Source: RGIG5612 sp045598285 (GTDB lineage: Bacteria; Bacillota; Clostridia; Lachnospirales; Lachnospiraceae). Taken from it: 30,321 bases of DNA. Made by a program: the position numbers and the translations under genes. Position 1 is the stretch's first letter; each line of letters starts with the position of its first letter. The stretch spans positions 1 through 30,321 of the forward strand of contig JAZLLU010000034.1 of NCBI GenBank assembly GCA_045598285.1, written 5' to 3'. Shown in pieces: positions 22,447 through 30,321 of this stretch. A model generated the notes under the pieces. The model was not told the origin of the DNA. It was given only the letters and a program-made list of their open reading frames with translations, and ran no database searches.

Positions 22447-23746
22447 TAAAGTTAACGAAAGATTATTAGTGCTTAATATGTTGACTGAGACTACTTGCGG
22501 AAGTGGTTTCAGTCACTTTCTCATTAATAAGACTTTTTTAGAACATAACCTAGATAAACTCCAAAAAGCTTTTCTGACAAGACTATATTTAGGAACACTT
22601 GAGCAGCTTATATTCTTAGATTTTGTAATTGATTCATATTCGTCTATAAAAACAAATAAGATGAGGCCGGCTATAAAAAATATTTTAAGAATGAGTGTTT
22701 ATCAGATGCTTTTTATGGATGCGGTGCCAGACCATGCAGTGATTAATGAAGCCGTTAAACTTGCAAACAAAAAAGGATTTGGAAATCTAAGAGGCTTTGT
22801 TAATGGCGTATTAAGAACTGTTCAACGCCAGGGTGCACCAAAAAATATTCCGGAACATGTTAAATATGCATCTCCTAAGTGGATTTATGATTTGTGTGTA
22901 AAAAGATTTGGAGATGAAGGTGCAAAGAAATTTTTCGAAAGCGTTAACAGCACAGATGGATTTATTTGGACTAGGCTTAATTTAAAGTCAGCAAACAAAG
23001 ATGATATTATAAAACTTCTTAAAGAAGATGGATGCGAAGTATTAGTAAATGATAAATTAGATGAAGCTATAAAGATAAAAGGGTTTGATTTTTTAAGGCA
23101 GTTAAAGGCTTATAAAAAAGGACTTATATTTATTCAGGATTTTAGTTCCATGAATATATCGCATGTTGCGAAAGAGCTTATTGATGAGAAGAAGGTTTGC
23201 TCTTATTTAGAAGATGAGTCTTTTTTGATAGTTGATGTGTGCGCGGCGCCAGGTGGAAAGAGCCTTCATATGGCGGAAAAATTTCCAAATGCTTTTGTTT
23301 ATGCTAGAGATATTAGCAAAAACAAAACGGATTTGATTGATGAAAATATTAAAAGACTAGGTCATAAAAATATTCAAAGTCAGGTTTTTGATGCTAGGGT
23401 TTTTGATGAAACTTTTGAAGAAAAGGCGGATATAGTTTTAGCAGATCTTCCTTGCTCGGGGCTAGGAATAATTGGCCAAAAGCCGGACATAAAATTAAGA
23501 GTTAAAGAAGAAGATTTAAAAGAACTTTCAAACCTTCAAAAAGATATTCTTGGCGTTGTTAATAGGTATGTTAAGCCAGGTGGACTTTTAATTTTCAGCA
23601 CATGTACTATTAACGAAGACGAAAATGAAGAAAATACTAAGTGGTTGCTTAAAAATTTTGATTTTGAACTTTTAAGTGAGCAAAACTTTTTACCAGGTAG
23701 AGATGATGCGGGTGGATTTTATATTGCTGCATTAAAGAGAAAATAG
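22436..23746 (+). CDS. rsmB: 16S rRNA (cytosine-967-C5)-methyltransferase
   Basis: A 436-residue m5C methyltransferase acting on 16S rRNA. The N-terminal NusB-like RNA-binding domain (about 1-140; compare DHAVINEAVKLANKKGFGN and FVNGVLR) is followed by the SAM domain with DVCAAPGGKS, then ADLPCSGLG and FSTCTINEDENEEN, which contain the two cysteines used in catalysis and release. I choose TTG 22436, seven bases after AGAGGA and 11 bases inside the end of fmt; the in-frame TTG at 22430 is only one base from that site. The gene lies between fmt and rlmN as in other Firmicutes. Confidence 0.94.
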   Translation: MADNKVNERLLVLNMLTETTCGSGFSHFLINKTFLEHNLDKLQKAFLTRLYLGTLEQLIFLDFVIDSYSSIKTNKMRPAIKNILRMSVYQMLFMDAVPDHAVINEAVKLANKKGFGNLRGFVNGVLRTVQRQGAPKNIPEHVKYASPKWIYDLCVKRFGDEGAKKFFESVNSTDGFIWTRLNLKSANKDDIIKLLKEDGCEVLVNDKLDEAIKIKGFDFLRQLKAYKKGLIFIQDFSSMNISHVAKELIDEKKVCSYLEDESFLIVDVCAAPGGKSLHMAEKFPNAFVYARDISKNKTDLIDENIKRLGHKNIQSQVFDARVFDETFEEKADIVLADLPCSGLGIIGQKPDIKLRVKEEDLKELSNLQKDILGVVNRYVKPGGLLIFSTCTINEDENEENTKWLLKNFDFELLSEQNFLPGRDDAGGFYIAALKRK

Positions 23747-23749
23747 GGT

Positions 23750-24784
23750 ATGGATTCAAAAAAAATTGATATTAAATCTTTACAATATAGCCAGCTTAAA
23801 GAACTTATGGCCCAAATGGGACAGAAGGCTTTTAGGGCGGAGCAGATTTTTACATGGTTGCATCAAAAACTAGTTAATTCTTTTGATGAGATGACAAACC
23901 TTTCATCTGATTTAAGAAAAGAACTTGATGAGAAGTTTGAGATTCGCACAGTAAAAAAGAAAAACGTACTCACTTCTGAAATTGATGGAACTAAAAAGTA
24001 TTTATTTGAGCTTTGCGATGGAAATTTAATTGAAAGTGTTATGATGCCTTATAAACATGGAAATAGTGTTTGTGTATCTAGCCAGGTTGGATGTGCTATG
24101 GGGTGTTCATTTTGTGCTTCTACACTTAATGGTTGTGTAAGGGACTTAACGGCTTCGGAAATTTTAAGTCAGGTTTATGAAATTCAAAAAGATATTGGCC
24201 AGCGTATATCTAACGTAGTTATTATGGGAATGGGCGAGCCACTTATAAATTATGACAATGTTGTAGGTTTTGTAAGGCTTATTAGCGATGAGTTAACCTT
24301 GCATATAAGTCAAAGAAATATTACAATATCAACATGTGGGATTGTGCCTGCAATTATGAAATTGGCAAAGGAAGAACTAAAGATAACTTTAGCGCTTTCT
24401 TTACATGCACCAAACGATAATATTAGGAAAAAAATTATGCCAGTGGCAAATAAATTTGCTATAGAAGAAGTTATCGGGGCATGTGACGAATTCTTTAATG
24501 AAACAGGCAGAAGAGTGACTTTTGAATATTGTCTTATTGATGGCGTAAATGACAAAGAAGAGCATGCAAAAGAGCTCTCGACGCTCTTGAAAGGCAAGAA
24601 TGCACATGTCAACTTAATACCTGTTAACCCGACTCCGGAAAATAATTATGGAGCAGCAAAAGAAAAAGACATTAAAGAGTTTCAAAGAATTTTAGAAGAA
24701 AATAATATTACCACTACGAGAAGGCGCGAGATGGGCCGAGATATTAGTGGGGCGTGTGGACAGTTAGTAAGGAGAACTATTTGA
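23750..24784 (+). CDS. rlmN: Dual-specificity 23S rRNA/tRNA methyltransferase RlmN
   Basis: A 344-residue radical SAM enzyme that methylates C2 of adenosine 2503 in 23S rRNA and adenosine 37 in tRNAs. The iron-sulfur cluster cysteines are C115, C119 and C122 (VGCAMGCSFCAS), the SAM contact is GMGEPL (160-165), and the C-terminal cysteine that carries the methylene group is C336 (DISGACGQL). The first residues look like the usual accessory domain. ATG 23750 lies three bases after the rsmB stop. Its stop shares four bases with the phosphatase start. Cfr-type resistance is unlikely, as the sequence and place fit housekeeping RlmN. Confidence 0.95.
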   Translation: MDSKKIDIKSLQYSQLKELMAQMGQKAFRAEQIFTWLHQKLVNSFDEMTNLSSDLRKELDEKFEIRTVKKKNVLTSEIDGTKKYLFELCDGNLIESVMMPYKHGNSVCVSSQVGCAMGCSFCASTLNGCVRDLTASEILSQVYEIQKDIGQRISNVVIMGMGEPLINYDNVVGFVRLISDELTLHISQRNITISTCGIVPAIMKLAKEELKITLALSLHAPNDNIRKKIMPVANKFAIEEVIGACDEFFNETGRRVTFEYCLIDGVNDKEEHAKELSTLLKGKNAHVNLIPVNPTPENNYGAAKEKDIKEFQRILEENNITTTRRREMGRDISGACGQLVRRTI

Positions 24785-25500
24785 AATCTTTTGGTATAAC
24801 TGACATCGGAGCATCTAGAAAGTACAATCAAGATTATTCTCTTGAATGCGACGAGCCTATTGGAAATCTAGATAATTTATATGTTGTTTGTGATGGACTT
24901 GGTGGACACAATGCAGGTGAGTTTGCATCGTGTAATTCTGCTGAGCTCTTTTTTGATATAGCTGAAGAATCAGATTCAAAGATGCCGCTTTCTATTCTTA
25001 AAGAGGCAATTACTAAGGTTAACGAGATTATCTATAAAAAAGGTCTTGAGCCAGAGTATGAAGGAATGGCTTCTACTTTAGTTGGCGTAACTGTTAAAGA
25101 TGATACAGCTTACGTAGTTAACATTGGTGATTCTAGAGCTTATCTTGTAGGAGATGAAATGGTCCAAATCACATGGGATCATTCTTATGTTGGAGAACTT
25201 ATTCGTGCAGGAAAGATGACTGAGGATGAGGCTCGCTTTCATAAGAAAAATAATGTTGTTACTAGAGCTATTGGAGCTGAAAAAACGATAGAGCCAGATT
25301 ATTTCCAAGTGAAGTTAGAAGATGGGGAAATAATTTTGCTATGCTCGGATGGCTTATATAATATGGTCAGTGAAGCGACCATTAAAGCTGTTATTAATGC
25401 AGACGCATCGCTTAGAGCCAAGGCAGAAAAGCTAGTTGATCTTGCTAACGAAGCGGGTGGAAAAGACAATATAGCAGTTGTACTTATTTCGAAAAATTAA
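24781..25500 (+). CDS. prpC: PP2C-family protein serine/threonine phosphatase
   Basis: A 239-residue metal-dependent phosphatase that reverses the action of the downstream PASTA kinase. Metal and catalytic residues are visible in order: DIGASRKYNQD (8-18), DGLGGH (38-43), GDSRAY (116-121), D190 in CSDGLYNM and D229 in GGKDN. The start is taken as TTG 24781, five bases after AAGGAGA and overlapping the rlmN stop. A longer frame from 24754 would run through the conserved end of rlmN and adds residues foreign to the family. It pairs with the kinase 24 bases downstream. Confidence 0.94.
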   Translation: MKSFGITDIGASRKYNQDYSLECDEPIGNLDNLYVVCDGLGGHNAGEFASCNSAELFFDIAEESDSKMPLSILKEAITKVNEIIYKKGLEPEYEGMASTLVGVTVKDDTAYVVNIGDSRAYLVGDEMVQITWDHSYVGELIRAGKMTEDEARFHKKNNVVTRAIGAEKTIEPDYFQVKLEDGEIILLCSDGLYNMVSEATIKAVINADASLRAKAEKLVDLANEAGGKDNIAVVLISKN

Positions 25501-25524
25501 TCCTAATTGAAAGGCGGTCTTTAT

Positions 25525-27339
25525 ATGATACGAGAGGGAATGTTTATTGAAGACAGATATGAGATTTTAGAAAAGATTGGCATGGGTGGCATGAGTGTTG
25601 TTTATAAAGCTAAATGTCACAAACTTAATCGTTATGTCGCAATTAAATTCTTAAAACCAGAATATTGCGAAGATAAAAGTTTCGTTCAAAAATTCCAAAT
25701 TGAGGCTCAATCGGCAGCAGCACTTTTGCATCCTAATGTTGTAAGTGTTTATGATGTTAATGAGTATGAGGGAACATATTACATCGTTATGGAATATGTT
25801 GATGGAATTACTTTGAAACAATATATTGACCGCAATGGTGCTTTGCCAATGAAGGAAGCAACTAGTATTGCGATTCAAGTTGGTCAAGGTATAGAAGCTG
25901 CTCATGCAGCTGGAATTATCCATAGAGATATTAAACCTCAAAATGTTCTTATCTCTAGAGAAGGAAAAATTAAGGTTACTGATTTTGGTATTGCAAGAAC
26001 TACAACAGCAAATACTATTAGCCAAGATGTTTTAGGTTCTGTTCATTATATTTCACCTGAACAGGCTAGGGGTGGCCAAGTAGATGCCAGGTCTGATATT
26101 TATTCATTTGGTATTGTTTATTACGAGATGGTAACAGGTGAGCTTCCTTTTGATGGTGATTCAACAGTTTCTATTGCACTTAAACATATCCAGGAAAGTG
26201 TTCCACTTGTTGGTGATATTGTTCCAAATGTTCCAATGAGTGTTGAAAAGATAATCGAAAAATGTACTCAAAAGAAACCTGAAAGAAGATATCAAAGGAT
26301 GACTTCTTTGATAAACGATATGAAGACTTCTTTGATTTCTCCAAATGAAGACTTTGTAGGTCTTGAGCCAGAGATGCAAGATAATGCGACTGTTCTTATG
26401 AGCGCGGCTGATGCTGAGTTTTTAAGACAAGAAAGTGGAAGACCTATTAGAGGTTCTCATATGCGCGAAGACGAATATGATGATTATGATGATTATGATG
26501 AAGACGAATTTGATGAGCTTGATAATGAAATAGAATTTTATGATGAGGACGAGAAAGAAGAATACCGCGATAAAAAAACGGATAGAAAGAAATTTGATAA
26601 GATTCTTCTTATTTGCGGTATTGCTGCTGGCGTTATTATTTTAGCGGTTTTAGCAGTTGTTTGCGTTAAGACATTCTCATCTGGTGGTTGCAGTGGAACA
26701 AAAATAGAACAATTAGATGTTCCAAATGTTGTAAACATGACGGTAGATGAAGCTAAAAAAGCTCTTGAAGATAAAGGCTTTAAGGTAAAGACTGAATACA
26801 AATCTAGTGATACAGTAGAAAAAGATCATGTTATCGCACAGTCTATAAAAAAAGGTGAAAAGGTTAAAGAAGGCGATACAATTACAATTACTGTTTCTAC
26901 TGGAAATGAACCAGTTGTTCTTAAAGATTATGCAGGCATGTCACAAAATGAAGCAGAAACAGAATTGAAAAAATTAGGTTTGAAAGTTAAGGTTACTACG
27001 GAATACAGTGATGACGTTGAAATTGGTAAAGTTATTAAAACTAATCCAGAACCTAACTCAAAAGTAAATAAAGATGATACGGTTGAACTCATAGTTAGTC
27101 GTGGACAAGAAGTAAAGAAGGTTAAGACACCTTATCTTATTGGTATGTCTAAGGCAGAAGCTATTAATACTTTGCAAGATAGAAATCTTGAATACAAAAT
27201 TACTGAACAGGAATCAGAAGGAAATGGTGGAATAGTTATAGCGCAAAATCCTTCTGACGGAACGGAAGTAGAGGAAACAGCAACAATAGAGATTATTGTA
27301 GGTGTTGAACCAGAGACACAAACAGAAGAGGAAAATTAA
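25525..27339 (+). CDS. prkC: PASTA-domain Ser/Thr protein kinase (PrkC/Stk type)
   Basis: A 604-residue membrane kinase that senses cell-wall fragments or lipid II and phosphorylates division and translation factors. The kinase domain (about 10-272) has a glycine loop GMGGMSVVY (19-27), lysine K41, catalytic HRDIKPQN (133-140) and DFGIART (153-159). An acidic, Asp/Tyr-rich juxtamembrane linker (about 315-346) leads to one transmembrane helix (359-381). Three PASTA repeats follow outside the cell (about 395-459, 464-527, 532-594), each beginning with a P-N-V or equivalent and ending in a V-S-x-G type strand. ATG 25525 lies seven bases after AAAGGCGG; a TTG at 25507 precedes that site and is rejected. 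The neighbouring phosphatase and rsgA are usual partners. Confidence 0.95.
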   Translation: MIREGMFIEDRYEILEKIGMGGMSVVYKAKCHKLNRYVAIKFLKPEYCEDKSFVQKFQIEAQSAAALLHPNVVSVYDVNEYEGTYYIVMEYVDGITLKQYIDRNGALPMKEATSIAIQVGQGIEAAHAAGIIHRDIKPQNVLISREGKIKVTDFGIARTTTANTISQDVLGSVHYISPEQARGGQVDARSDIYSFGIVYYEMVTGELPFDGDSTVSIALKHIQESVPLVGDIVPNVPMSVEKIIEKCTQKKPERRYQRMTSLINDMKTSLISPNEDFVGLEPEMQDNATVLMSAADAEFLRQESGRPIRGSHMREDEYDDYDDYDEDEFDELDNEIEFYDEDEKEEYRDKKTDRKKFDKILLICGIAAGVIILAVLAVVCVKTFSSGGCSGTKIEQLDVPNVVNMTVDEAKKALEDKGFKVKTEYKSSDTVEKDHVIAQSIKKGEKVKEGDTITITVSTGNEPVVLKDYAGMSQNEAETELKKLGLKVKVTTEYSDDVEIGKVIKTNPEPNSKVNKDDTVELIVSRGQEVKKVKTPYLIGMSKAEAINTLQDRNLEYKITEQESEGNGGIVIAQNPSDGTEVEETATIEIIVGVEPETQTEEEN

Positions 27340-27359
27340 TAACTAATAGTAGGTGTGAT

Positions 27360-28259
27360 ATGAGAGGAACAATAATTAAAATTTTATCGGGATTTTATTA
27401 TGTTAGAAATTATGGCTGGTCAATTTATGAATGCTCAGCTAAAGGTTCATTTAGAAATGACGATGTAACACCTCTTGTTGGTGATGAGGTTGAATTTGAT
27501 ATTATTAGCACTTTTAATAGAACGGGTGTTATTAATGAAATTCTTCCTAGAAAAAATTCTTTGATAAGACCAGCTGTAGCTAATGTAGATCAAGCTATGG
27601 TTGTATTTGCTCTTGATAATCCGAAACCAAACTTTAGCATCCTTGATAGATTTTTGGTTTTAATGCAAAAGCAAAATATTGAAACAATTATTGTATTTAA
27701 TAAAAAAGATCTTGCTAGAACGGATGATGTTAAAAAGATTAAGAAAATATATAAGAATGCTGGATGCAAACTTTTCTTTGTTCAAGCAGGCGGCGAAACT
27801 CCGCATCTTTTCTGGTTAAAAATGAAATTAAGAGGCAAAATTACAGTTATGGCAGGACCTTCTGGAGTTGGAAAATCTACAATGCTTAATGTGTTTGCTG
27901 GAAGAGTTAAAGATGAGATGGCAACTGTTGGTGAAATTAGTAAAAAAATTGGCCGTGGAAAACATACAACTAGACATAATGAGATTTATTCTTTCAAAAA
28001 GAATTCTATTCATATAATTGATACACCGGGATTCACTTCGTTACTTGTTAATGAGGAGGATTTCACTAAAGAGGAATTGCAAAACGCATTCCCTGAATTT
28101 ACTGAATATAAAGGACAATGCAAATTTGCGAATTGTAATCACATAAAACAAAGAGATTGCGCAGTAGAAAAAGCTGTTATGGAAGGAAAAATTTCACAAT
28201 CTCGTTACAATAGTTATAAATCAATATATGGAGAGATTAAATCTCAGGCGAAATTTTAG
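27360..28259 (+). CDS. rsgA: Ribosome small-subunit GTPase RsgA
   Basis: A 299-residue circularly permuted GTPase that checks late 30S assembly. The N-terminal OB fold (about 1-70) precedes G motifs in the permuted order NKKD (114-117), GPSGVGKST (166-174), the switch threonines T203/T204 in GRGKHTT and DTPG (221-224). A zinc site closes the protein: C254, C259, H261, C267. The gene starts 20 bases after the kinase. Stationary-phase and phosphorylation control by PASTA kinases is known in other Firmicutes and fits the location. Confidence 0.95.
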   Translation: MRGTIIKILSGFYYVRNYGWSIYECSAKGSFRNDDVTPLVGDEVEFDIISTFNRTGVINEILPRKNSLIRPAVANVDQAMVVFALDNPKPNFSILDRFLVLMQKQNIETIIVFNKKDLARTDDVKKIKKIYKNAGCKLFFVQAGGETPHLFWLKMKLRGKITVMAGPSGVGKSTMLNVFAGRVKDEMATVGEISKKIGRGKHTTRHNEIYSFKKNSIHIIDTPGFTSLLVNEEDFTKEELQNAFPEFTEYKGQCKFANCNHIKQRDCAVEKAVMEGKISQSRYNSYKSIYGEIKSQAKF

Positions 28260-28260
28260 A

Positions 28261-28911
28261 ATGAATATTTTAGCACCATCTATTTTATCAGCAGATTTTA
28301 AAAACCTCGGAAAACAATTAGTTGAAATTAAAGAGGCTGGGGCAGAGTATGTTCATATTGATGTTATGGACGGAAAGTTTGTTCCTAGCATTTCTTTTGG
28401 CATGCCGGTGATTAAATCTATTAGAAGCGCAACAGACAAAGTTTTTGATGTACATCTAATGATTGATGAGCCGATTCGCTACATAAATGAATTCAAAGAG
28501 TCTGGCGCAGACATAATCACAATTCACTACGAAGCATGTACAGACGTTAAGGCAACACTTAAAGCTATTAAAGATGCTGGTCTTAAGGCAGGACTTTCCA
28601 TTAAGCCAAAAACTCCGTGCGACGAAGTTAAAGAATTTTTGCCACTTTGCGATATGGTTTTACTTATGAGCGTTGAACCGGGATTTGGCGGACAAAAGTT
28701 TATTTCTGAGTCTTTACCAAGGGCTAAAGAACTTAAAAAGATTATTGATGAGTCAGGCCTTAATATTGATTTAGAAATTGATGGTGGAATTACTTTAGAA
28801 AATGTAAAAGAGGCATTGGATGCTGGCGTAAACATTATCGTTGCTGGTAGCGCAGTATTTAAGGAGCCTTTTGAAAACACTAAAAAATTTATGGATATTT
28901 TGAATTCGTAA
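28261..28911 (+). CDS. rpe: Ribulose-phosphate 3-epimerase
   Basis: A 216-residue TIM-barrel metalloenzyme of the pentose phosphate pathway that interconverts ribulose-5-phosphate and xylulose-5-phosphate. The start LAPSILSADF, metal ligands H32 and D34 in VHIDVMDG, H65 in DVHLM, MSVEPGFGGQKF and the second acid near 175 in LEIDGGI are all present, with the phosphate site NIIVAGSAVF near the end. ATG 28261 begins one base after the rsgA stop and lacks a clear ribosome binding site, so translation depends on coupling. In many relatives thiamine pyrophosphokinase follows; here pfkA does. Confidence 0.95.
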   Translation: MNILAPSILSADFKNLGKQLVEIKEAGAEYVHIDVMDGKFVPSISFGMPVIKSIRSATDKVFDVHLMIDEPIRYINEFKESGADIITIHYEACTDVKATLKAIKDAGLKAGLSIKPKTPCDEVKEFLPLCDMVLLMSVEPGFGGQKFISESLPRAKELKKIIDESGLNIDLEIDGGITLENVKEALDAGVNIIVAGSAVFKEPFENTKKFMDILNS

Positions 28912-28921
28912 AGAGGTAGAT

Positions 28922-29893
28922 ATGGAAAAAGTAATTAAAAAAATTGGTGTTCTTACAAGTGGCGGAGACGCTCCGGGAATGAATGCAGCTATTAGAGCTG
29001 TAGTAAGAGGCGCTTTATATAATAATATTGAAGTTTACGGAATTAAAAGGGGATATGCTGGACTTTTAGATGGCGAAATTGTTCCATTAAATAGCAGAGA
29101 TGTTTCTGAAAAAATTCAACGTGGCGGAACTTTTTTAATGACTGCTAGATGTAAAGAATTTATGACACCTGAAGGTGTAAAAAAAGCAGCAAGGATAATT
29201 GAAGCTTTTGAATTAGATGCAGTTGTTGTTATTGGTGGCGATGGATCTTTTCATGGTGCAGCAAAATTAGCAAAAGAGGGAGTAAATGTTATTTGTATTC
29301 CAGCTACAATTGATAATGATGTTGGATGTACTGACTATACAATCGGATATGATACTGCAATGAACACGGCAGTTGAATTAATTGATAAATTGCGAGATAC
29401 TGCTTCGTCGCATGAAAGATGTACAGTTGTAGAAGTTATGGGAAGAAGAGCAGGATATATTGCTTTTAATGTAGGTATTGCATCTGGCGCTGAAATTATT
29501 TTGATTCCTGAAATTCCTTACAATATTGATCAAGATGTAATTAGGGTTCTTTTGGAGGGCAGAAATATTGGTAAACATCACTATGTTGTAGTTGTTGCCG
29601 AAGGCGCTGGAGATGTAATGGAGATTGCTCGTCTGATTGAAGAAGTTACAGGAATCGAAGCTAAGGCTACTATATTAGGTCATGTTCAGCGTGGCGGAAG
29701 TCCAACACTTATGGATAGAAATATGGCAAGCCGTATGGGACTTCATGCTGTTAAATGTTTAGTTGAAGGCAAAACTAATCGCATTATTGTTACGCAAAAG
29801 TTTAATATCATTGATATTGATATTGATGATGGCTTAGCAATGAAAAAAACCATTACTGAAAAACAATATAGTTTTATGAAAGATTTGTTTTAA
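28922..29893 (+). CDS. pfkA: ATP-dependent 6-phosphofructokinase
   Basis: A 323-residue glycolytic enzyme that converts fructose-6-phosphate to the 1,6-bisphosphate. Visible are the ATP site TSGGDAPGMNAAIR (12-25), GGDGS (105-109), where Gly rather than Asp points to ATP instead of pyrophosphate, the catalytic TIDND (129-133, D131), MGRRAGY and the LGHVQRGGSP allosteric/substrate segment. Length is that of the bacterial homotetramer. An AGAGGTAG site lies just upstream of ATG 28922. In many Clostridia pfkA sits with pyk or dnaE; here it closes the gene cluster after rpe. No terminator could be drawn after its stop. Confidence 0.95.
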   Translation: MEKVIKKIGVLTSGGDAPGMNAAIRAVVRGALYNNIEVYGIKRGYAGLLDGEIVPLNSRDVSEKIQRGGTFLMTARCKEFMTPEGVKKAARIIEAFELDAVVVIGGDGSFHGAAKLAKEGVNVICIPATIDNDVGCTDYTIGYDTAMNTAVELIDKLRDTASSHERCTVVEVMGRRAGYIAFNVGIASGAEIILIPEIPYNIDQDVIRVLLEGRNIGKHHYVVVVAEGAGDVMEIARLIEEVTGIEAKATILGHVQRGGSPTLMDRNMASRMGLHAVKCLVEGKTNRIIVTQKFNIIDIDIDDGLAMKKTITEKQYSFMKDLF

Positions 29894-29980
29894 AATTTTA
29901 GAATACAAAAAACTTATAATCTGCGACCAGACTCAATGAGGGAAATTAAGAAATAGCCACAAATCATTAAATATAGATAA

Positions 29981-30180
29981 TTTTGTTGCACATTTTCATA
30001 AGAAATAGTTTGATTTTCACCACATATTTATCTAAAGCATATATTTTGTTGCACATTTTTTAATTTATTTTGTGTAAACGTGCAACAAAAAGACTGCTAT
30101 TAAAAGATTTGTGGTGAAAAGCCTTTGTAACAGAAAGATTTTGTGCAACAAAAAATAATGTTTCAATAAATTTGTTGCAC
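29981..30180. repeat. Dyad-symmetric array of GTTGCAC boxes
   Basis: TTTTGTTGCAC occurs at 29981-29991 and 30044-30054, and its reverse complement at 30080-30090 and 30143-30153. TTTTCACCACA (30014-30024) mirrors TGTGGTGAAAA (30110-30120). All three mirrored pairs share one axis at base 30067, with identical spacings of 22 and 19 bases on both sides, while the intervening sequence is mostly not complementary. A fifth copy, TTTGTTGCAC, lies outside the symmetry at 30171-30180. The first two copies extend to the same 16 bases, through CATTTT. This gene-free region begins at 29894; from there to 29980 I see only a CCACAAATC (29957-29965) matching GATTTGTGG (30106-30114). Confidence 0.7.
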
Positions 30181-30194
30181 ACACATTAAACCAA

Positions 30195-30298
30195 GGCGGC
30201 GGGCGGACATAAGTGTTTTGGTGGACATAAGTTAGCCGCCGTAAATAGCGAAGTTGGCAGCGCAGGGCCCTACTTAGCCCAAGCGCTGCCAGCTTCGT
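30195..30298 (+). ncRNA. GC-rich two-stem element, candidate structured RNA
   Basis: GGCGGC (30195-30200) pairs with GCCGCC (30235-30240) and encloses two copies of GGACATAAGT (30205-30214, 30223-30232). A second, very long hairpin pairs 30248-30263 with 30283-30298 over 16 uninterrupted pairs, two of them G-U, topped by GGGC/GCCC (30265-30268, 30277-30280). No T run follows within the next 23 bases, so it does not look like a terminator. CCGTAA and GCGAAG at 30239-30253 also occur in the element at 12159-12174. It may continue past the window. No known RNA family is recognised. Confidence 0.45.
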
Positions 30299-30321
30299 GA
30301 GCGAAATCTAAAGAGTACTAT

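Noticed and set aside
29915..29920. TATAAT after pfkA as a promoter
   Set aside because: There is no -35 box at suitable distance; the match is likely by chance in AT-rich sequence.
29981..30180. CRISPR array
   Set aside because: The repeats are only about 11 bases, occur in both orientations, and spacers vary in length; no cas gene is present.

Overview
This window looks like chromosomal DNA of a low-GC anaerobic Firmicute, probably a gut-type Clostridia relative; I cannot name the genus. The grounds are A+T-rich sequence, AGGAGG-type ribosome binding sites, frequent TTG starts, the Gram-positive housekeeping order ftsK-priA-def-fmt-rsmB-rlmN-PP2C-PASTA kinase-rsgA-rpe, a tetrahydrofolate (THF) riboswitch, and the acetogen-type pair metV-metF. 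All recognised genes are on the + strand. There is no rRNA, tRNA, CRISPR array, prophage or complete insertion sequence.

Region 1 (1-4700) starts with a possible structured leader. It continues with a threonine aldolase, a methanogen-type thymidylate synthase, an FAD-dependent dehydrogenase and a membrane-anchored surface protein, and ends at a strong terminator. Region 2 (4702-8102) has its own promoter and a THF riboswitch whose expression platform overlaps the ribosome binding site of a folate ECF transporter gene (folT). metY (sulfhydrylase) and a MATE exporter follow. Region 3 (8179-11733) is metV-metF-lpdA-gcvH, a fragment of the one-carbon / Wood-Ljungdahl type gene set, closed by a terminator. 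Regions 1-3 share a folate, one-carbon and methionine theme: glycine from threonine, methylene-THF use by thymidylate synthase, folate uptake, homocysteine synthesis, methylene-THF reduction, and a lipoyl carrier with its reductase.

Region 4 (11686-12324) is a 639-base gene-free stretch. It holds a promoter-like site with a 10-codon remnant or leader ORF, a long interrupted palindrome, and a GC-rich hairpin element. Region 5 (12325-15990) is a two-gene ABC transporter (ATPase plus a large FtsX-type permease), read from a near-consensus promoter so close to the ATG that the mRNA should be leaderless. Region 6 (16066-29893) is a compact run of eleven tightly spaced or overlapping genes for DNA translocation and replication restart, protein N-terminus formylation and deformylation, rRNA methylation, Ser/Thr phosphorylation signalling, ribosome assembly and sugar metabolism.

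Region 7 (29894-30321) is gene-free. It carries five copies of a GTTGCAC box, four of them arranged with exact dyad symmetry, followed by a GC-rich strongly folded element that shares a split motif (CCGTAA, 3-4 bases, GCGAAG) with region 4. These two composite intergenic elements, each an AT-rich interrupted palindrome followed by a GC-rich hairpin, are the best candidates here for something undescribed.
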